From Anthostomella pinea (taxonomy: Eukaryota > Ascomycota > Sordariomycetes > Xylariales > Xylariaceae), in contig CAUWAG010000003.1 in NCBI GenBank assembly GCA_963556695.1, positions 1,240,001 through 1,304,000 of the forward strand: a stretch of 64,000 nucleotides of DNA, written 5' to 3'. Below, in pieces: positions 46,780 to 58,790 of this stretch. A program made the translations under genes and the position numbers. The notes beneath the pieces are model-generated. The model saw only the letters and a program-made list of their open reading frames with translations, made no database searches and was not told the DNA's origin. Position 1 is the first letter of the stretch. The number at the start of each line of letters is the position of its first letter.

Positions 46780-47948
46780 ATGAGTCAGACAGCCGTCGAG
46801 ACCGTTGTGAAGCCTTCAAAGGCCAACATTGGCATCTTCACGAACCCCAAGCACGACCTATGGATCAGTGACGCAGAGCCAACGGTGGAGAGCGTGCAAA
46901 GCGGCGAGGCACTGAAACAGGGAGAGGTGACTATTGCCGTCAAGAGCACTGGAATATGCGGGTAGGTGGACTTCCCCCGATGGGAGGCCTGCCTCGATTA
47001 GCTAATGGCGGCACCAGGTCAGACGTTCACTTCTGGCACGCAGGGTGCATCGGGCCCATGGTCGTTGAGGGAGACCACATCCTGGGACACGAATCAGCAG
47101 GACAGATCATTGCTGCGCATCTCTCGGTGACGCATTTGAAAGTCGGAGACCGAGTCGCCATAGAACCAAACGTCATCTGCAACGAATGCGAGCCGTGTCT
47201 GACGGGCCGCTACAACGGCTGCGAGAAGGTCCAGTTCCTGTCAACACCGCCAGTACCCGGTCTGTTGAGGAGATACGTGAACCACCCAGCCATCTGGTGC
47301 CACAAGATTGGGGACATGTCGTACGAGAACGGATCCATGCTCGAGCCGCTCAGTGTTGCGCTCGCAGGCATGCAGAGATCTGGAATCAAGCTCGGTGATC
47401 CAGTGTTGGTCTGCGGTGCTGGCCCTATCGGACTGATCACCCTGCTCTGCTGTCAAGCTGCAGGCGCTTGCCCGCTGGTCATCACTGACATCGACGAGGG
47501 GCGACTGAAGTTCGCCAAGGAGCTGTGCCCTTCGGTCATAACGCACAAGGTCGAGCGGATGAGCGCCGAGGACTCAGCCAAGGCCATCGTGTCTTCGTTT
47601 GGCGGCATCGAGCCAGCTGTTGCGATGGAGTGCACCGGCGTCGAGAGCAGTGTCGCGGCAGCCATCTGGGCGGTCAAGTTCGGCGGCAAGGTATTCGTCA
47701 TCGGTGTCGGCAGGAACGAGATCAACTTCCCCTTCATGCGGTGCAGCACGCGCGAGGTCGACTTGCAGTTCCAGTATCGATACTGCAACACATGGCCCCG
47801 AGCAATCCGGCTGGTCGAGAACGGAGTGGTCGACCTGACGAAGCTCGTCACTCACCGGTTCAAGCTTGAAGACGCCATCGACGCCTTCAAGACAGCCGCG
47901 GACCCGAAGACCGGAGCCATCAAGGTTCAGATACAGAGTCTTGACTAG
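46780..47948 (+). CDS. LAD1: L-arabinitol 4-dehydrogenase
   Basis: Two exons (46780-46961, 47018-47948) with a 56-bp intron give 370 residues. The medium-chain zinc dehydrogenase order is clear: STGIC-GSDVHFW with catalytic Cys60, ILGHESAG (His85, Glu86), [15 protein letters not shown] (Cys115, 118, 121, 129 for structural zinc), [10 protein letters not shown], then the Rossmann motif VCGAGPIG (about 192-199) and [32 protein letters not shown] and THRF near the C-terminus are strongly conserved in fungal LAD. The enzyme oxidises L-arabinitol to L-xylulose with NAD+ in L-arabinose catabolism. Sorbitol and xylitol dehydrogenases are close relatives, but the sequence follows LAD throughout. Likely cytosolic. 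Confidence 0.92.
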
Positions 47949-48277
47949 GTTCAAGCTGGACTAGCTGTGAACTCGACCAACTGCTATGAAGGACATGTAA
48001 CAAGTCTCTGAACAATGGGTAGGAATGGGTATGGCATGTGTTAGGTAGACGAATGGTGGAACTTGGCGGGTTTCGACGAGGATACCCAGGTGATTCAGCT
48101 CTTTTCTGTCCACTCAGTCTGGTCCTTGTGGTTGTAGTAATGGCTGTAGTATGCAGATAGAAGTCAAAGCAGCCTTCTCATAGGCACTGGTAATAAACAA
48201 ACAAATACCGTGAGAATGCAGAAGAGAAGACAAAAGTTCAGACACATGAAGAGCTCTCCCATGGGATACCTACGTAC
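47949..48277. other. LAD1 3' flank
   Basis: Probable 3' untranslated and spacer sequence. Nothing else seen. Confidence 0.5.
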
Positions 48278-48544
48278 CCAGGCAGAGGTAGCAGAAAACC
48301 ATACATAGCCACCCATGCCACCAGCCACACCACCAGGACGTTGTTAGTGGAGATTCTACTACCTTTCGTTTCTAACGCTTCATAACTAAATGAAAGAAAA
48401 TTAAATAAGTATCAACATGCATGTTCAATTGTAGAGAATTGTTTTGTTTATCTAATTGATGCCAAATTTTGGTGATGTAAGGATGTTATGTACTGAGGTA
48501 TCTAAATTGAAAGCTATGTATGGTTTTCTGCTACCTCTGCCTGG
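48278..48544. mobile_element. MITE-like element with perfect 32-bp terminal inverted repeats
   Basis: The left arm (48278-48309) starts ccaggcagaggtagcag. The right arm (48513-48544) is its exact reverse complement over 32 bases, ending ctgctacctctgcctgg. Total length is 267 bp, with an AT-rich core that codes for nothing. Both outer edges are flanked by tac, a possible 3-bp target duplication. Size, perfect arms and lack of genes fit a non-autonomous DNA transposon. It lies about 340 bp before the ATP20 start. Confidence 0.8.
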
Positions 48545-48885
48545 TACCCAGGTAATAATCCAGTCTGAGCTCTGATGGGTCAATTGATGGCCTGATGTAA
48601 AAGTGGATCCAATTGGAAAAGGCCCAAGCTCGGGTCGGAATTTTCCGCGATGATTGGAATTTTTGGCCAGCCGAGCACCTGCAGTGGAGCTGGAGTGGGA
48701 CCTTGCTGAAGCCAGAGAGACCCGACCTCTTTTTGAGTGTTTTTTCTCCCCTGTGAGAGAGACAAGACCGACAACACACCGACGACTCCTTCCATCCCGC
48801 CCTCCCGCAGCCTGCCAATCGCCCGCGAGACGACACATATCCGATCCGCCTGAGAGCTCACCTCTTTTCCGAACACCCCGTCACC

Positions 48886-49812
48886 ATGTCGTCGTCCACT
48901 CTCGCGCGCCCCGTGCTTCGGCAATCCGGTGCCTGGAGTCGCATGGCCGCCCGACGATTCGAGTCGTCCACCACGGCGAAGGCCACCGAGGCCACGAAGG
49001 AGACCGCTTCCAAGGCCTCCAACACCGCGAAAGAGACTGCCTCCAAGGCCTCCGAGACCACGAAGCAGGCTGCCTCCAAGGCCTCCGAGACCACGAAGGA
49101 GACTGCCTCCAAGGCCTCCGAGGCCACTAAGGAGACTGCTTCCAAGGCTTCCAGCTCCGCCTCCGAGTACGCTTCCAAGGCGCAACAGGGTCTGTCAAAG
49201 GTCACCTCCTCGGCTGGCCCGGCTATCGCGGGTGCTGCGAAAGGAATGGCGAACTCGCTTAGCAGGGTCGGTGGCCGCACTGGAAGAATGGTTGCTTTCG
49301 TTGAGAGTATGTCTAAGCTCCTACTATACAATGCGAGTCGTAGCGTCTCGGGACGCGCATCGGGCTCGGTCAATGGCTGACTTGTACCTCTACAGAGCAA
49401 GTTCCCAAGGTTGTCTACTACTCCAAGGTCGGCGCAGAGCTATCCAAGATGGTCTTCCACGGCCAGAAGATGTCGCCACCGTAAGTCATTCAACAGAAAT
49501 GAACCAATTCCAAGGCACTATACTAATCATCTCATCCCTAGCTCGGTTTCAACCATGCAATCATACTACCAGAACGCCATGAAGATCATGCGGAACCCGA
49601 GCAGCCTCATGCAGACTGCTTCCCAGACCGCCGAAAAGGCCGCCCAGCAGCCCGCCTCCATCCTCCAACGAGTTCAGAACATCAACCGGGCACAGCTTGT
49701 TGCTGGCGGCGTCGTGCTCGCCGAGTGCCTTGGTTTCTTCAGCATTGGTGAAATGGTCGGCCGCTTCAAGATTATTGGCTACCACGGCGACAACGGTGCT
49801 GCTCACCACTAA
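48886..49812 (+). CDS. ATP20: Mitochondrial ATP synthase subunit g
   Basis: Three exons (48886-49306, 49396-49480, 49542-49812) with introns of 89 and 61 bp give 258 residues. The Arg/Ser-rich N-terminus (LARPVLRQSGAWSRMAARRF) is a likely mitochondrial presequence. Residues 37-91 are five 11-residue repeats (TKETASKASET type). The subunit g domain follows: GRTGRMVAFVE-KQVPKVVY, YSKVGAELSKMVFHGQKMSP and a C-terminal helix AQLVAGGVVLAECLGFFSIG with the GxxxG-like stretch used for ATP synthase dimers. It sits in the inner membrane at the Fo dimer interface. The protein is longer than yeast Atp20 (115 residues) because of the repeat linker. Confidence 0.9.
48994..49158 (+). repeat. 33-bp coding tandem repeat, five units
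   Basis: Units like acgaaggagactgcctccaa ggcctccgagacc encode 11-residue Ala/Lys/Glu/Thr/Ser repeats of LEA-like composition in ATP20. Confidence 0.9.
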
Positions 49813-50856
49813 AGGGGTCTGCCGGTTGAAACTTTAAGTCTACGAAGCTAGACGCCCACGGCCAATACACACGTGTGTTGTTTTCTAGAGAGCGTGGATG
49901 GCTCATGCGAAGGGGCGGCAGCATGCGACGGAGTAACAAAATACGTACGGGATGCGGACTATGGCTTCTAGACGGATGGCTATGGCTCTTGACCATAGTC
50001 TTATGGCAAGTGCTATCCCACCTCTCGGCTGCCGCGATGGAAAAAGGTGCAAGAGATCCGGAGGGTGAGAATGACATTTTCCCGCCTTGTACACTCACCT
50101 TTCGAGCACTGCCATAGACCTGTTTTCCTTTGTCGTCCTGTACTATTAAGTAATTATTGTACAATCATTATTTACAAACGCTGGACGGCGGGTGGCATAG
50201 GGTTTACAGATTGAAGGCGCGAAAATACTCCCAAGGCGGGTTGTCCTGGGAGCGTTCGATCGCCTCCCCGTGTGATCTTGCGAGAACTCGACGGCTAGCG
50301 GTCCATGTGAAACCATTTGCCTCAGCCCAAACTTTGTTCACACCACCGGTTGTGCTCAGCCGCAACGATAAAACTGTCCTATGCAAATTCGGTAACGGAT
50401 GTTGCTCACTGCGTGGACAATCAAGTATGAACTCCATAGCCACGGCATTGTTGACTCGGACAACCTCGTGCGATTTGCCGTCTGTCTGGCCGAAGATCCG
50501 ACATGACCCTTTCCCGATTCGAACATTGGCTGGAAATCTATAGGACAGCAGCTCAGATGGGCGTCATCACCCGTTTTTGACGAGAAGTACGGTGGATTGA
50601 GCGATGGATGCTGATCTGCAAGCGTGCATCTATATAGATAAAGCCATGGGGGGTCTTTCGCTCTCAGCTCTGTGGGTGGCTAGGTATCGGATGGACATTT
50701 CGCTCTTATGGTAGAAAGAACCTGGTGGTGGTCCACCACCAACTATGAATGAACACGGCTCGGAATAGGCAGGTGTCCCAACGTGAAACCATGCTTCCGC
50801 CAAGATTGCTGTGTCTTTCTGCTGCTGGCTGTGCGGGAGGAACCTCGACCGATAAC
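49813..50856. other. Intergenic, no gene seen
   Basis: Frames on both strands (49772-50164 minus, 50157-50543 plus) lack family motifs and are discounted. Confidence 0.5.
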
Positions 50857-51561
50857 TTACGGTGTTGTCGGGATCGTAACTAGGCTATCTATCAAGATGG
50901 CTTGAAACTTCATCGCAGAGACTCCATCTGGTGAAACAAACAAGGCGGTCTCTTGAATATCTTGGGGCCCCTTGTCACTAAAATAGATGACCTTTCCGTC
51001 GCTGCAAAAGCGGCTGCCTCTTGTGTGGCCGGAACCATTTGTGTGTAGCATGTAACTAACGCCAGAGCTCCCTGTCCTCGAAGGAATGGTATGGTGGTGA
51101 GTGACCCAGAGGACTACAAAGTAAATGGCGACCTCTTTATTACAATATTCGACAAGCTGTCCCGCGTTGTTCTGTGCGGGTGAAGTGATCGGGACCTAAA
51201 CGGCACTTACAAAATTGCACTTCCACCCCGGCAAAGCTGCTCTGCTCTCGCCTCGTAATATATCAGGCCAGCCAGCTTTGCCCTCAAACATCGTAGCATG
51301 TCACGAGACAAGGGCTCGGCGACCTTGACTGTGGCATAATCTTTTTCCCATATCCTGCAGCTCCTTTCCACGGTAGGGTTCACAGTCTGGCAAGCCCTCA
51401 TAGTCGTCGTAAGGGAGACAGACCTTTTGCAATATATGGCGAATATGCACTGAATCCATGATAGCAAAGTTCTGATTCCATGCGAGGGGGGTGTTTCTTG
51501 GGTTGCGTTCTTTGAAATCATCTACATAGGCATTCCGGCGCAGAGGGGTCAGAAGGCACAT
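50857..51561 (-). pseudogene. Orphan two-exon gene with a possible frameshift
   Basis: ATG 51561 starts MCLLTPLRRNAYVDDFKERN, continuing through VHIRHILQKVCLPYDDYEGL. At an A-run (51342-51346 on plus as t) one base seems to be missing; the next frame reads DYATVKVAEPLSRDMLRCLR and KLAGLIYYEARAEQLCRGGS. A 97-bp intron (51114-51210, gtaagt..tag) joins to LWVTHHHTIPSRTGSSGVSY and SDKGPQDIQETALFVSPDGV, with a stop at 50857. The two good reading stretches, consistent intron and sensible composition argue for a real gene. I do not recognise the family. It may be intact if the break is a sequence error. Confidence 0.4.
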
Positions 51562-54500
51562 GCTGAAGTTTCTACAGGCTGGCTTTCATGGCTCCGCCTC
51601 GAGCTGTCTGGTGGTCTATTCAGTCCACCTGTGGGGGTCCTCGTCGCTTGCTGAGCCACTTTGCCGTGGCCATTTGGTTGTATCGTGGGTGATCGTGAGC
51701 GGTCGTGTGGGTCTCCGACTTGAAAGAAACTATCTTGGCGGTATATGTGGTATATTCTGGGTGACGATGGGAAGAGAAGAGTGTGTGGACGGAGGGTTCT
51801 GCTAGAGCCATACTGGCGTTGAGGTTGAGCGTGAAGATTGATAGTGGTCAGCCATGAGCTGTGACGGTCTTTACAACCAACAGGTGACTTGGCCGAACTA
51901 CATTGGCTTTCCTAAGCCCTGCTTTCATAGCTGGCCACTTACACTACGCTGAACCGTCATGGGTCTCCGTACATCCCGTAATCGAAGTTGGGAATATCCA
52001 TGGATCGGTTTTTTTTTGGTATGGAATAATCACTTTCGAACACGCTCAACGTATGGCATATTAGAATATAATCGTTTACTTCAGGGTGCTTATTCTACTG
52101 TCTGTGTCCTATCACGGGAGCGCCCCCGAGTTGCGCGGACGGAGACTTATAAGTTACGGGGGGTGACTGTACCGTGGAAGACATGCGCCAACTATCTACC
52201 AATCTCATTGCGAAGCGACATGTTGTCTAGTGGTGGTTCAGGCCAGACTTACTGGAGGCTTGAGACATACATTTATGGCACCCCGGTGGCTTGAGACATC
52301 AGGCCACTCCCCCAGGACACCTGCCCATATAAGGAGATCACGCCATATCACACCTAGGCAATACATCACTTTTTCTCTCTCTTTCGTCCATTTTGAGCTC
52401 CCAGCAGGCCAGTGTGTGCGATACGACGGCAATACAGTTCTCACCCAACATCTTCGGTACCTGCCTAGCCACTCGATATACAAAATTAAACCTTACCATA
52501 CAAAACCGGAAACACAGCGACATGGCAACCTCCACCCCTGGCCTTCTCTCGGTGTGTACTTCAGACTACATTGGGGGTAGGGGTTGGGGGCCAAGACTAT
52601 CACAGGAGGCCAACACCCGGCCGGGGGCCGGACATCAGGCCGGCTTACTTGCCTGCCCGCTTACCTGCCTGTTTCCCCGTGACAGCTCACCAACAAATGT
52701 GCACATCTGCTGCAGGTCGACGACAGGTCCCCGAGTGTCCCTTTGTTGTGACTTCCCTCATCACCTTTTGTGACTTCGCTCTGGGATGAAGGCAGGCAGG
52801 TAAGGTGGGTAGGTAGGTAGGAACGGCGAGAGGACCTGCGGCCTGCGTGATGGGACACGCATAAATGCACGATAGCTGATGCGCTCTTGTGTTGTGCTTG
52901 TGTGTTGTGCTTGAGCAGGCCGCTTGATGGCCTCCCATGGATGGGTACCGTATGGATGAGTCGAGTCTACCTTGCCGTCAGCTCTGATCGACCGCTACCT
53001 GCCTATCTTGAAGGTTGGGAACTTGGGTACGGTACCCCGGCCGGCACCTGAGCCTCACTCACCTACCACGTCACCTCATTACCATGTCACCACGTCACCT
53101 TGTCCGCCAGCCAGCCACCCAGGTAGGTTGGTAGAGATGTGACCAGCTATACCAGGGTCGAGTGCCAGCTCACCAACGGCGCAGAGCATCCATCAAGGAA
53201 AAAGGTAAACAAACACGCCTCACCTTGATGCCCGTCTTCATGCGTTGTGTTGTCGTGGAGTCTACCGTGGTCTCTGCCCAGGCGTAAGGTCCCCGAGTCC
53301 CCGAGCATGAGTTGGTTGCCTGGAGTCAACACGCTTCAACACGTAGGCGATGCTCATAGTCATCCTGACAGTCACTCTGTCCTCTGCGCGGTTTGGGCAT
53401 CATCCTGAACAATCCCTGCTAAGCCTCAAGCAGTCAGTCAGTCAGTCAGCTAGCTACATGTAGACGGGAAGGCGCCTGCCTCAGCTGACTGACTGTTCAG
53501 CACCGGCTGGCTCCCTGCACGCCCCCTGACATGCTGAAGAACACGGCCGCAGGATGGAAAGGAATCATAGGGGCCTGGGCTTACCATATGCACAGAATAA
53601 TGTAGGTAAGTAAGCGTAAGCACTCCATATCGCTGTCTGACAAAGGCAGAAGGGGCATGGGGGCGCAGCAGCTGCTGATTTAGGTTGCTTACCTCGACCA
53701 ACTGCCAGTTTGTTGGAGCCTAGGTAGCTGGATATGCAAAAAGATACACAAGAGTGAACACGAGGCCTTGAGGAGATCAGAGTCCTTGTAAGGGCAGGGG
53801 TGTCTTCCACCACACCAGAGATACCTACTGAGCGGCGCTGAAGAATATCCCCTGATGGGCAGCCACTGACAGACAGGCTGGGTTTAGACATTGACAGCAG
53901 TTTCTTGAAAGGTACATAGCCAACGTTTCTTTGTCCATGCTTGCTTGCTAGAAGTTCATATCAGCATTGCGCATTTAGGACCCCCAATACCAAAACCCCG
54001 TCACACCCCAAGCCTCTCGCACATCATCACTAGCTGGTAAGTCCAAGTACACTTGACATGCCAAGGGTACACCTGGGACACGCACATAACCAGTCGTATG
54101 TATACCTCCATCACACACACCCTCCAAGCAACTCCGGTCTCGTCCGTACTGTACAACTCTACACCCACAGGACACCAACCACTCCAAGTCCTCCCCCGAC
54201 TCAGCGCTAGCCAGCGACAGTATCTGACACCGAACACCAGACCGAAGCGAACTGACAGTTGGCAGACACCCAGGGCCGGCTCGCAGAGGTGGGTGTGACA
54301 CGGGTAGAGTCCGTGGCGAGCGGGCCGACCCTTGTCACCACTAACCCGGCAGCAGGCCAGCGCAGCGTTGGTTGGAGGTCGAAGCGATTCGCTTCGATGA
54401 TGTAGGTTTCGGCTGGCTGGTGCGGTTACAGCCAAAAGGGAGGCCAGCGAATCCGAGTCGAAGCCGAAAGCCAAGAGCTGTGAAGGGGGGGAAAGACGGG

Positions 54501-57355
54501 AGGACAAGGGGGCGGCGGTCGTGAGCCAGGGTCTCGTTGTTTATCTTATCCATCTGCGCCAATTGTTCACAGGTCCATCCGTCTTGTCACTGCTAACACA
54601 GGACCCCCTATTAGAACTCGTATCTCCCATCTGCCCGTCCTGTTCGTTCCGTAGGTCTGGGCATCTGCTCATGCGTGGGCCGGTCCAGTCAAGTGAGTTC
54701 ATCTGTCGTATCCCTCCATCTTCGTCGACCAGGAGCTAGGTAGGAGGCGGGATGTAGGCCGGCCGCTTGATCAGGGGAGGCGAAGAAGAATGCAACTCAG
54801 CACCAACATGCAGGAGCATCTCGAGCAGACTCGGTCTCTTGACGGGACATGGGCCAGTTGATAGTTTATATGTGTGTACCAAACTGCCAACTGCATACTG
54901 GAAAGTGCCAGCTCACCATGACGTGGCGGCCGGATCGGGAGGTGACAAGGTGGCAGCGGCCGTGTCTGCAATACGCTGCATGTCACCTTCTGGCCGTCGT
55001 CTGGGCCGTCGTCTGCATACAGTCACAGCGACCCGGGCCGGCAGAAGGGGCCTCAGTACCACAGATGGTAGACCAGCGTAGTATGAGTCTGCCAGAAGGA
55101 AACCGTTAGCGATCGAAGATAAGCTGCTGGATGCAGCCCTAGTACTTCCCGATCAGGATTCATCAGTGGGGTGTCGGACTGCATCTGCCAGTCTGCATGG
55201 TGTTCTGGCTGCGCTTCGTTGGGAAAAATGTCAAGTAACCGCAATATATGCATAGCACCCTGACGCTGCGACGCGGGTCGGGATAGATCGGGCATAGTTT
55301 CCCATGAGATTGCGGGCACGTGTTGACCGCGTGCTGGTGGCTGGACGAGGAGGCGATGAATGATTACCATTCTGTTGTAGAAATGTAACTTATATGTAAG
55401 TAGTGTCGTCACAACAAAGTTAACGGCGGTACGGCTGGGTAAGACCAATGGCAACTGGTGCTCAACCGGTGAAGAGCTGCTCGGGCCACCGGTCAGCCAA
55501 AAATATCAACGAGCCACCCCGTATGACACCAGTCTGCCAAGGGATCGTGGGAGTCCGGAGGTCGATCAGGTGGTTGCGCCATTGTCACCATATCGTCCGA
55601 CTGTGTAGGCGTGACTGTGCGACCTACGCTGATAAGCACCCGCACATACCGACCATTTTCGGACCGCTCATGTAAACGGAAAGAGGTACAATGGTATTGA
55701 CTTTCCATTCAGACCTTGTGGGGTCGGAGACAACGTTGAAGAAAGCAATCGTGACACGGGGCGTGTACCAGAGACAGCCAGTACTAGGAAACAAGCTGAC
55801 GTTGTGTCGTTGCGACTGCATGATGAGGTGGAATGGTTCCGCGGTGGCGGTCCTAGGTGAGCCTACTCTTGCGCCAGCACCAGTGGTAGTCGGCTAAGAG
55901 GGATCTTCCGGATACCCAGATAGGGGTGCGTGAAGTGAACTTGGTGCAGATAATTCCTAGTCAGTACAGGTGGGTTGTAATAATATGTCGCTGGGGGTGA
56001 TAAGGTCATTGGAGAGATGAAGAGAAGTCGTTCGGGTCCCAGCGAGATTATCCGCACATGGCTTGGTACCAGATGCCCAATACTTGTCAGATGATACAAG
56101 GTTAAAACAATGGAGCAGATGGCAACTGTAGAGACCTAAAATTTCTTCCTTTTTTTTCTTACTTTGATTTTTTACTTATGGATATCCCTCCAGCCATCGT
56201 GGTCGCAAAAACAAGTCAACACAGGTCGTGTTCTGCGACCCAACGTAGTCAAATTGCAGCCCACCAAGACAGTGTGAGCCAACCCGCGGGTCGGCCTGCG
56301 TGGACCGCGCCACGCAATGTTGGGTAGACGGCGATGGATGGTGCATCTCCAAGGGGACCAAAGACGATTTGCTTCAGGGGAAATTCTGTAGAACGGGGAG
56401 CATGCCGTGCCGAAGAATGCCGCCGAGATTTGGGGGCCATGCTGTCATCCAACAGGGTCGCCTTCCATGCGCCAAAGACTCATGCCTCATCCGCCGTGTA
56501 GTAAAGAAGCTGGTATGCCCAAGCCAGATGATCCGCAGAGATGAACCATATACTATAGGTAGTAGCACCAACTATTGCTGCACACCGTGACGAGAGCTGC
56601 CGGCTCGAAGAGTCTATGTGGAAGCACAGAGAACCTTCTCGCGACCTGTCTACTGGGGACTGACACCCGCTGAGGGGCATGCGCCTCGAGCAGGAGCAAC
56701 CTTACTCTGCGTCTCATTCGCCAGGAGGTTGCACGATGCAGCATTGGTGCATTGGTGCATCGGTGCATTGGTGCATCGGTGCATCGGTACATCGCGTTCA
56801 GTCTAGGTCAGCTGTTGGTGCAGGCCGGATGGGGTGATTGCATATGTGCTTTCTTCTCCCCAAAAGGAGCACGATGCCGCCCACTGTTAGGACGAAATGG
56901 CGCGGGGTCTGGTAGAGCCACGGAGACTCGAAAACCCTCGAGAAGGCCTCGGGACGACAACTGCTGGGCGCGGTCAGCAGCGCGGCTTCCCGTAGTCGCT
57001 GAGCACCTTTCCATATGCAGTGGGACCCGGCGGTACGGAGTCAGGGTCTTGGTCAATGAATGGCGTATCATTCCGCGTTCCATGTCATGCAAGGGTTCAG
57101 TCTTGCCATTGGGCACGACTTGGTTGGGCAAGGCCCAATGGTGTGTCGTCGTATGCCACAGCCAAAGCGACCCAGCGATTTGCAGCTGGCGGAGGCGACC
57201 CTAAACGGACCGGGACAACCACGTTATTTTCTTCTGCAAGCGCGATAAACGAACTCATACTGGCCGCACCCCCAAAGCACGCAGCGAACAGAGAACTCGT
57301 CTGCTACGCCGGGGGCTACCAGCCAAGTGGGTGGGTTGCAAGTGCGGTGAGAAAC
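51562..57355. other. Long intergenic stretch, no convincing gene
   Basis: 5.8 kb with only low-complexity or motif-free frames. Simple repeats include (gtag)n near 52798-52822, (cagt)n at 53429-53450 and an 8-bp minisatellite at 56743-56790. The right end would contain the laeA-like gene's 3' untranslated region. Confidence 0.5.
56743..56790. repeat. 8-bp minisatellite
   Basis: Six units of att/cggtgc (attggtgc, atcggtgc). Confidence 0.85.
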
Positions 57356-58790
57356 TCAAGCTCGTCGGCCGGGTAGAGGGGGGCGTCGCGCCGTCCAAAT
57401 GTGCCTGTGCCCTGTATCAGTTTGAGTACTGACGGTTGGCTGCAGTAAACTTACATTGTGCAGTACGCCCTCAATTCACGAGAACAGATTTCCTTGCGCA
57501 CATGAGTATTCATCTCGGTCACCTTCTCCTTGCTGTAACCGTTTTTCCTTGTCAGAGGAGCTAATGCCAAAGCCTCCAGGCCTTGGGTCATTGCAAGGTT
57601 GAACCATTTACCCATTTCCTTCTCGTGTGGATCATCCGACCAAGGGTTGAAAGGCACCCGTTTTTGGATGTGCTCGATGTCCACGAATCCGATCCCTTGC
57701 AGCACTTCGGCCGTGTTAGATTCCATCTCCATGGGTCGGCCGCACCTAGACATGGCCTCGTGCAACTCCCGAGACCATTCGTCAAGCTTGGACCCTTGCA
57801 GTGGAATCTTGCCGCCTTTTTCACATAGTGGGCGAAAGTCAATCTCTACATGCTCCAAAAGTCCGGATCCAGGTATCAGGTGTCTGATGGACGCAGTCAG
57901 TAGCCGTCAGCAGGATTTCAGCTTCAGGTAAGCACAATGAGAGAACACACCTGAAGACCTGGCCGTACACCCATGGCCAATGGGCTATGCTGCCGAGAAG
58001 CATGCGCATGTGGATGAGATCAAAGGAGTTCTCCTCGATGCCGGTCCAGGGCTCCTCCATGTCACGGCGCTCAAACACCACGTTTGGTGGAATCCTATGT
58101 CTCGTTAAGATGAAGCCATGGAGCATTTTGGGCGGGCATCAGCATACCTCAGCGGCTGTATTAGGGATAAATCCCAACCTAGGATATGGGCTTGTGCATT
58201 ATGCCTGCTACAGTCAAGTCAACAGGTGCTACAGCACAGGTTCGTCCTTCCAAGACTTCGAACTTACTCGGCGGTTTCGATTGCCCATATGCCAGACCCA
58301 CAACCTAGATCCAATATTCGCGATTGGCTAGGTATTGGGCGCTGGTAGAGGCCTCCGAAGTGCGAGTCATTTGAGCGTGCCACCTGGAACAGCTTATGGA
58401 AGATGTCCATCCGGTCCATCTCCTCCTGTACAGATATCTCTAGTCAGCGCTGTCGAATACAGGCTTTTCAGGGGGCGAGGAATGCCTACCGCGTCCATGG
58501 GAAACATGTATTTGCCTGGTCGGAAGGAATCGTAGTGGCGGCCATGCTCCAGAAACGACATAATCGGGCGCTGCTGGAGCGCGGTCTCGTAGGGGACGGG
58601 GACAGAAACAGGGCCGTTTGCACGGCTGCCGGGGAGGGCGACGGGGACGGGTTCGAGGCGAGGTGGACTAGGGATAGGACTCAGGTCAGCAAGCGTGAAG
58701 TGTAGGACTTATTGTCGCAAGCAAAACGCAAGCTGACGGGAGAGTGTTCCCATACCCATCATAGGCGTAGCCGGTGCCATTGTAGTTCAT
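57356..58790 (-). CDS. laeA: LaeA-like SAM methyltransferase
   Basis: Seven exons (58790-58756, 58667-58490, 58425-58268, 58204-58148, 58094-57951, 57883-57455, 57404-57356) give 349 residues; all six introns are 50-88 bp and keep the frame. A disordered Pro/Ser N-terminus is followed by [23 protein letters not shown] motif I is [14 protein letters not shown] (about 108-121), then [39 protein letters not shown] and [13 protein letters not shown]. The end reads [20 protein letters not shown], then [14 protein letters not shown]. This is the LaeA/Lae1 type, a nuclear partner of velvet proteins controlling secondary metabolism and development. Several LaeA-like paralogues exist per fungal genome, so true LaeA versus a paralogue is undecided. 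Extra upstream exons are possible. Confidence 0.85.

Noticed and set aside
28574..58790. Secondary-metabolite cluster, considered because of the LaeA-like gene and transporters
   Set aside because: No polyketide synthase, peptide synthetase, terpene cyclase or P450 is present; LaeA is a global regulator, not a cluster marker.
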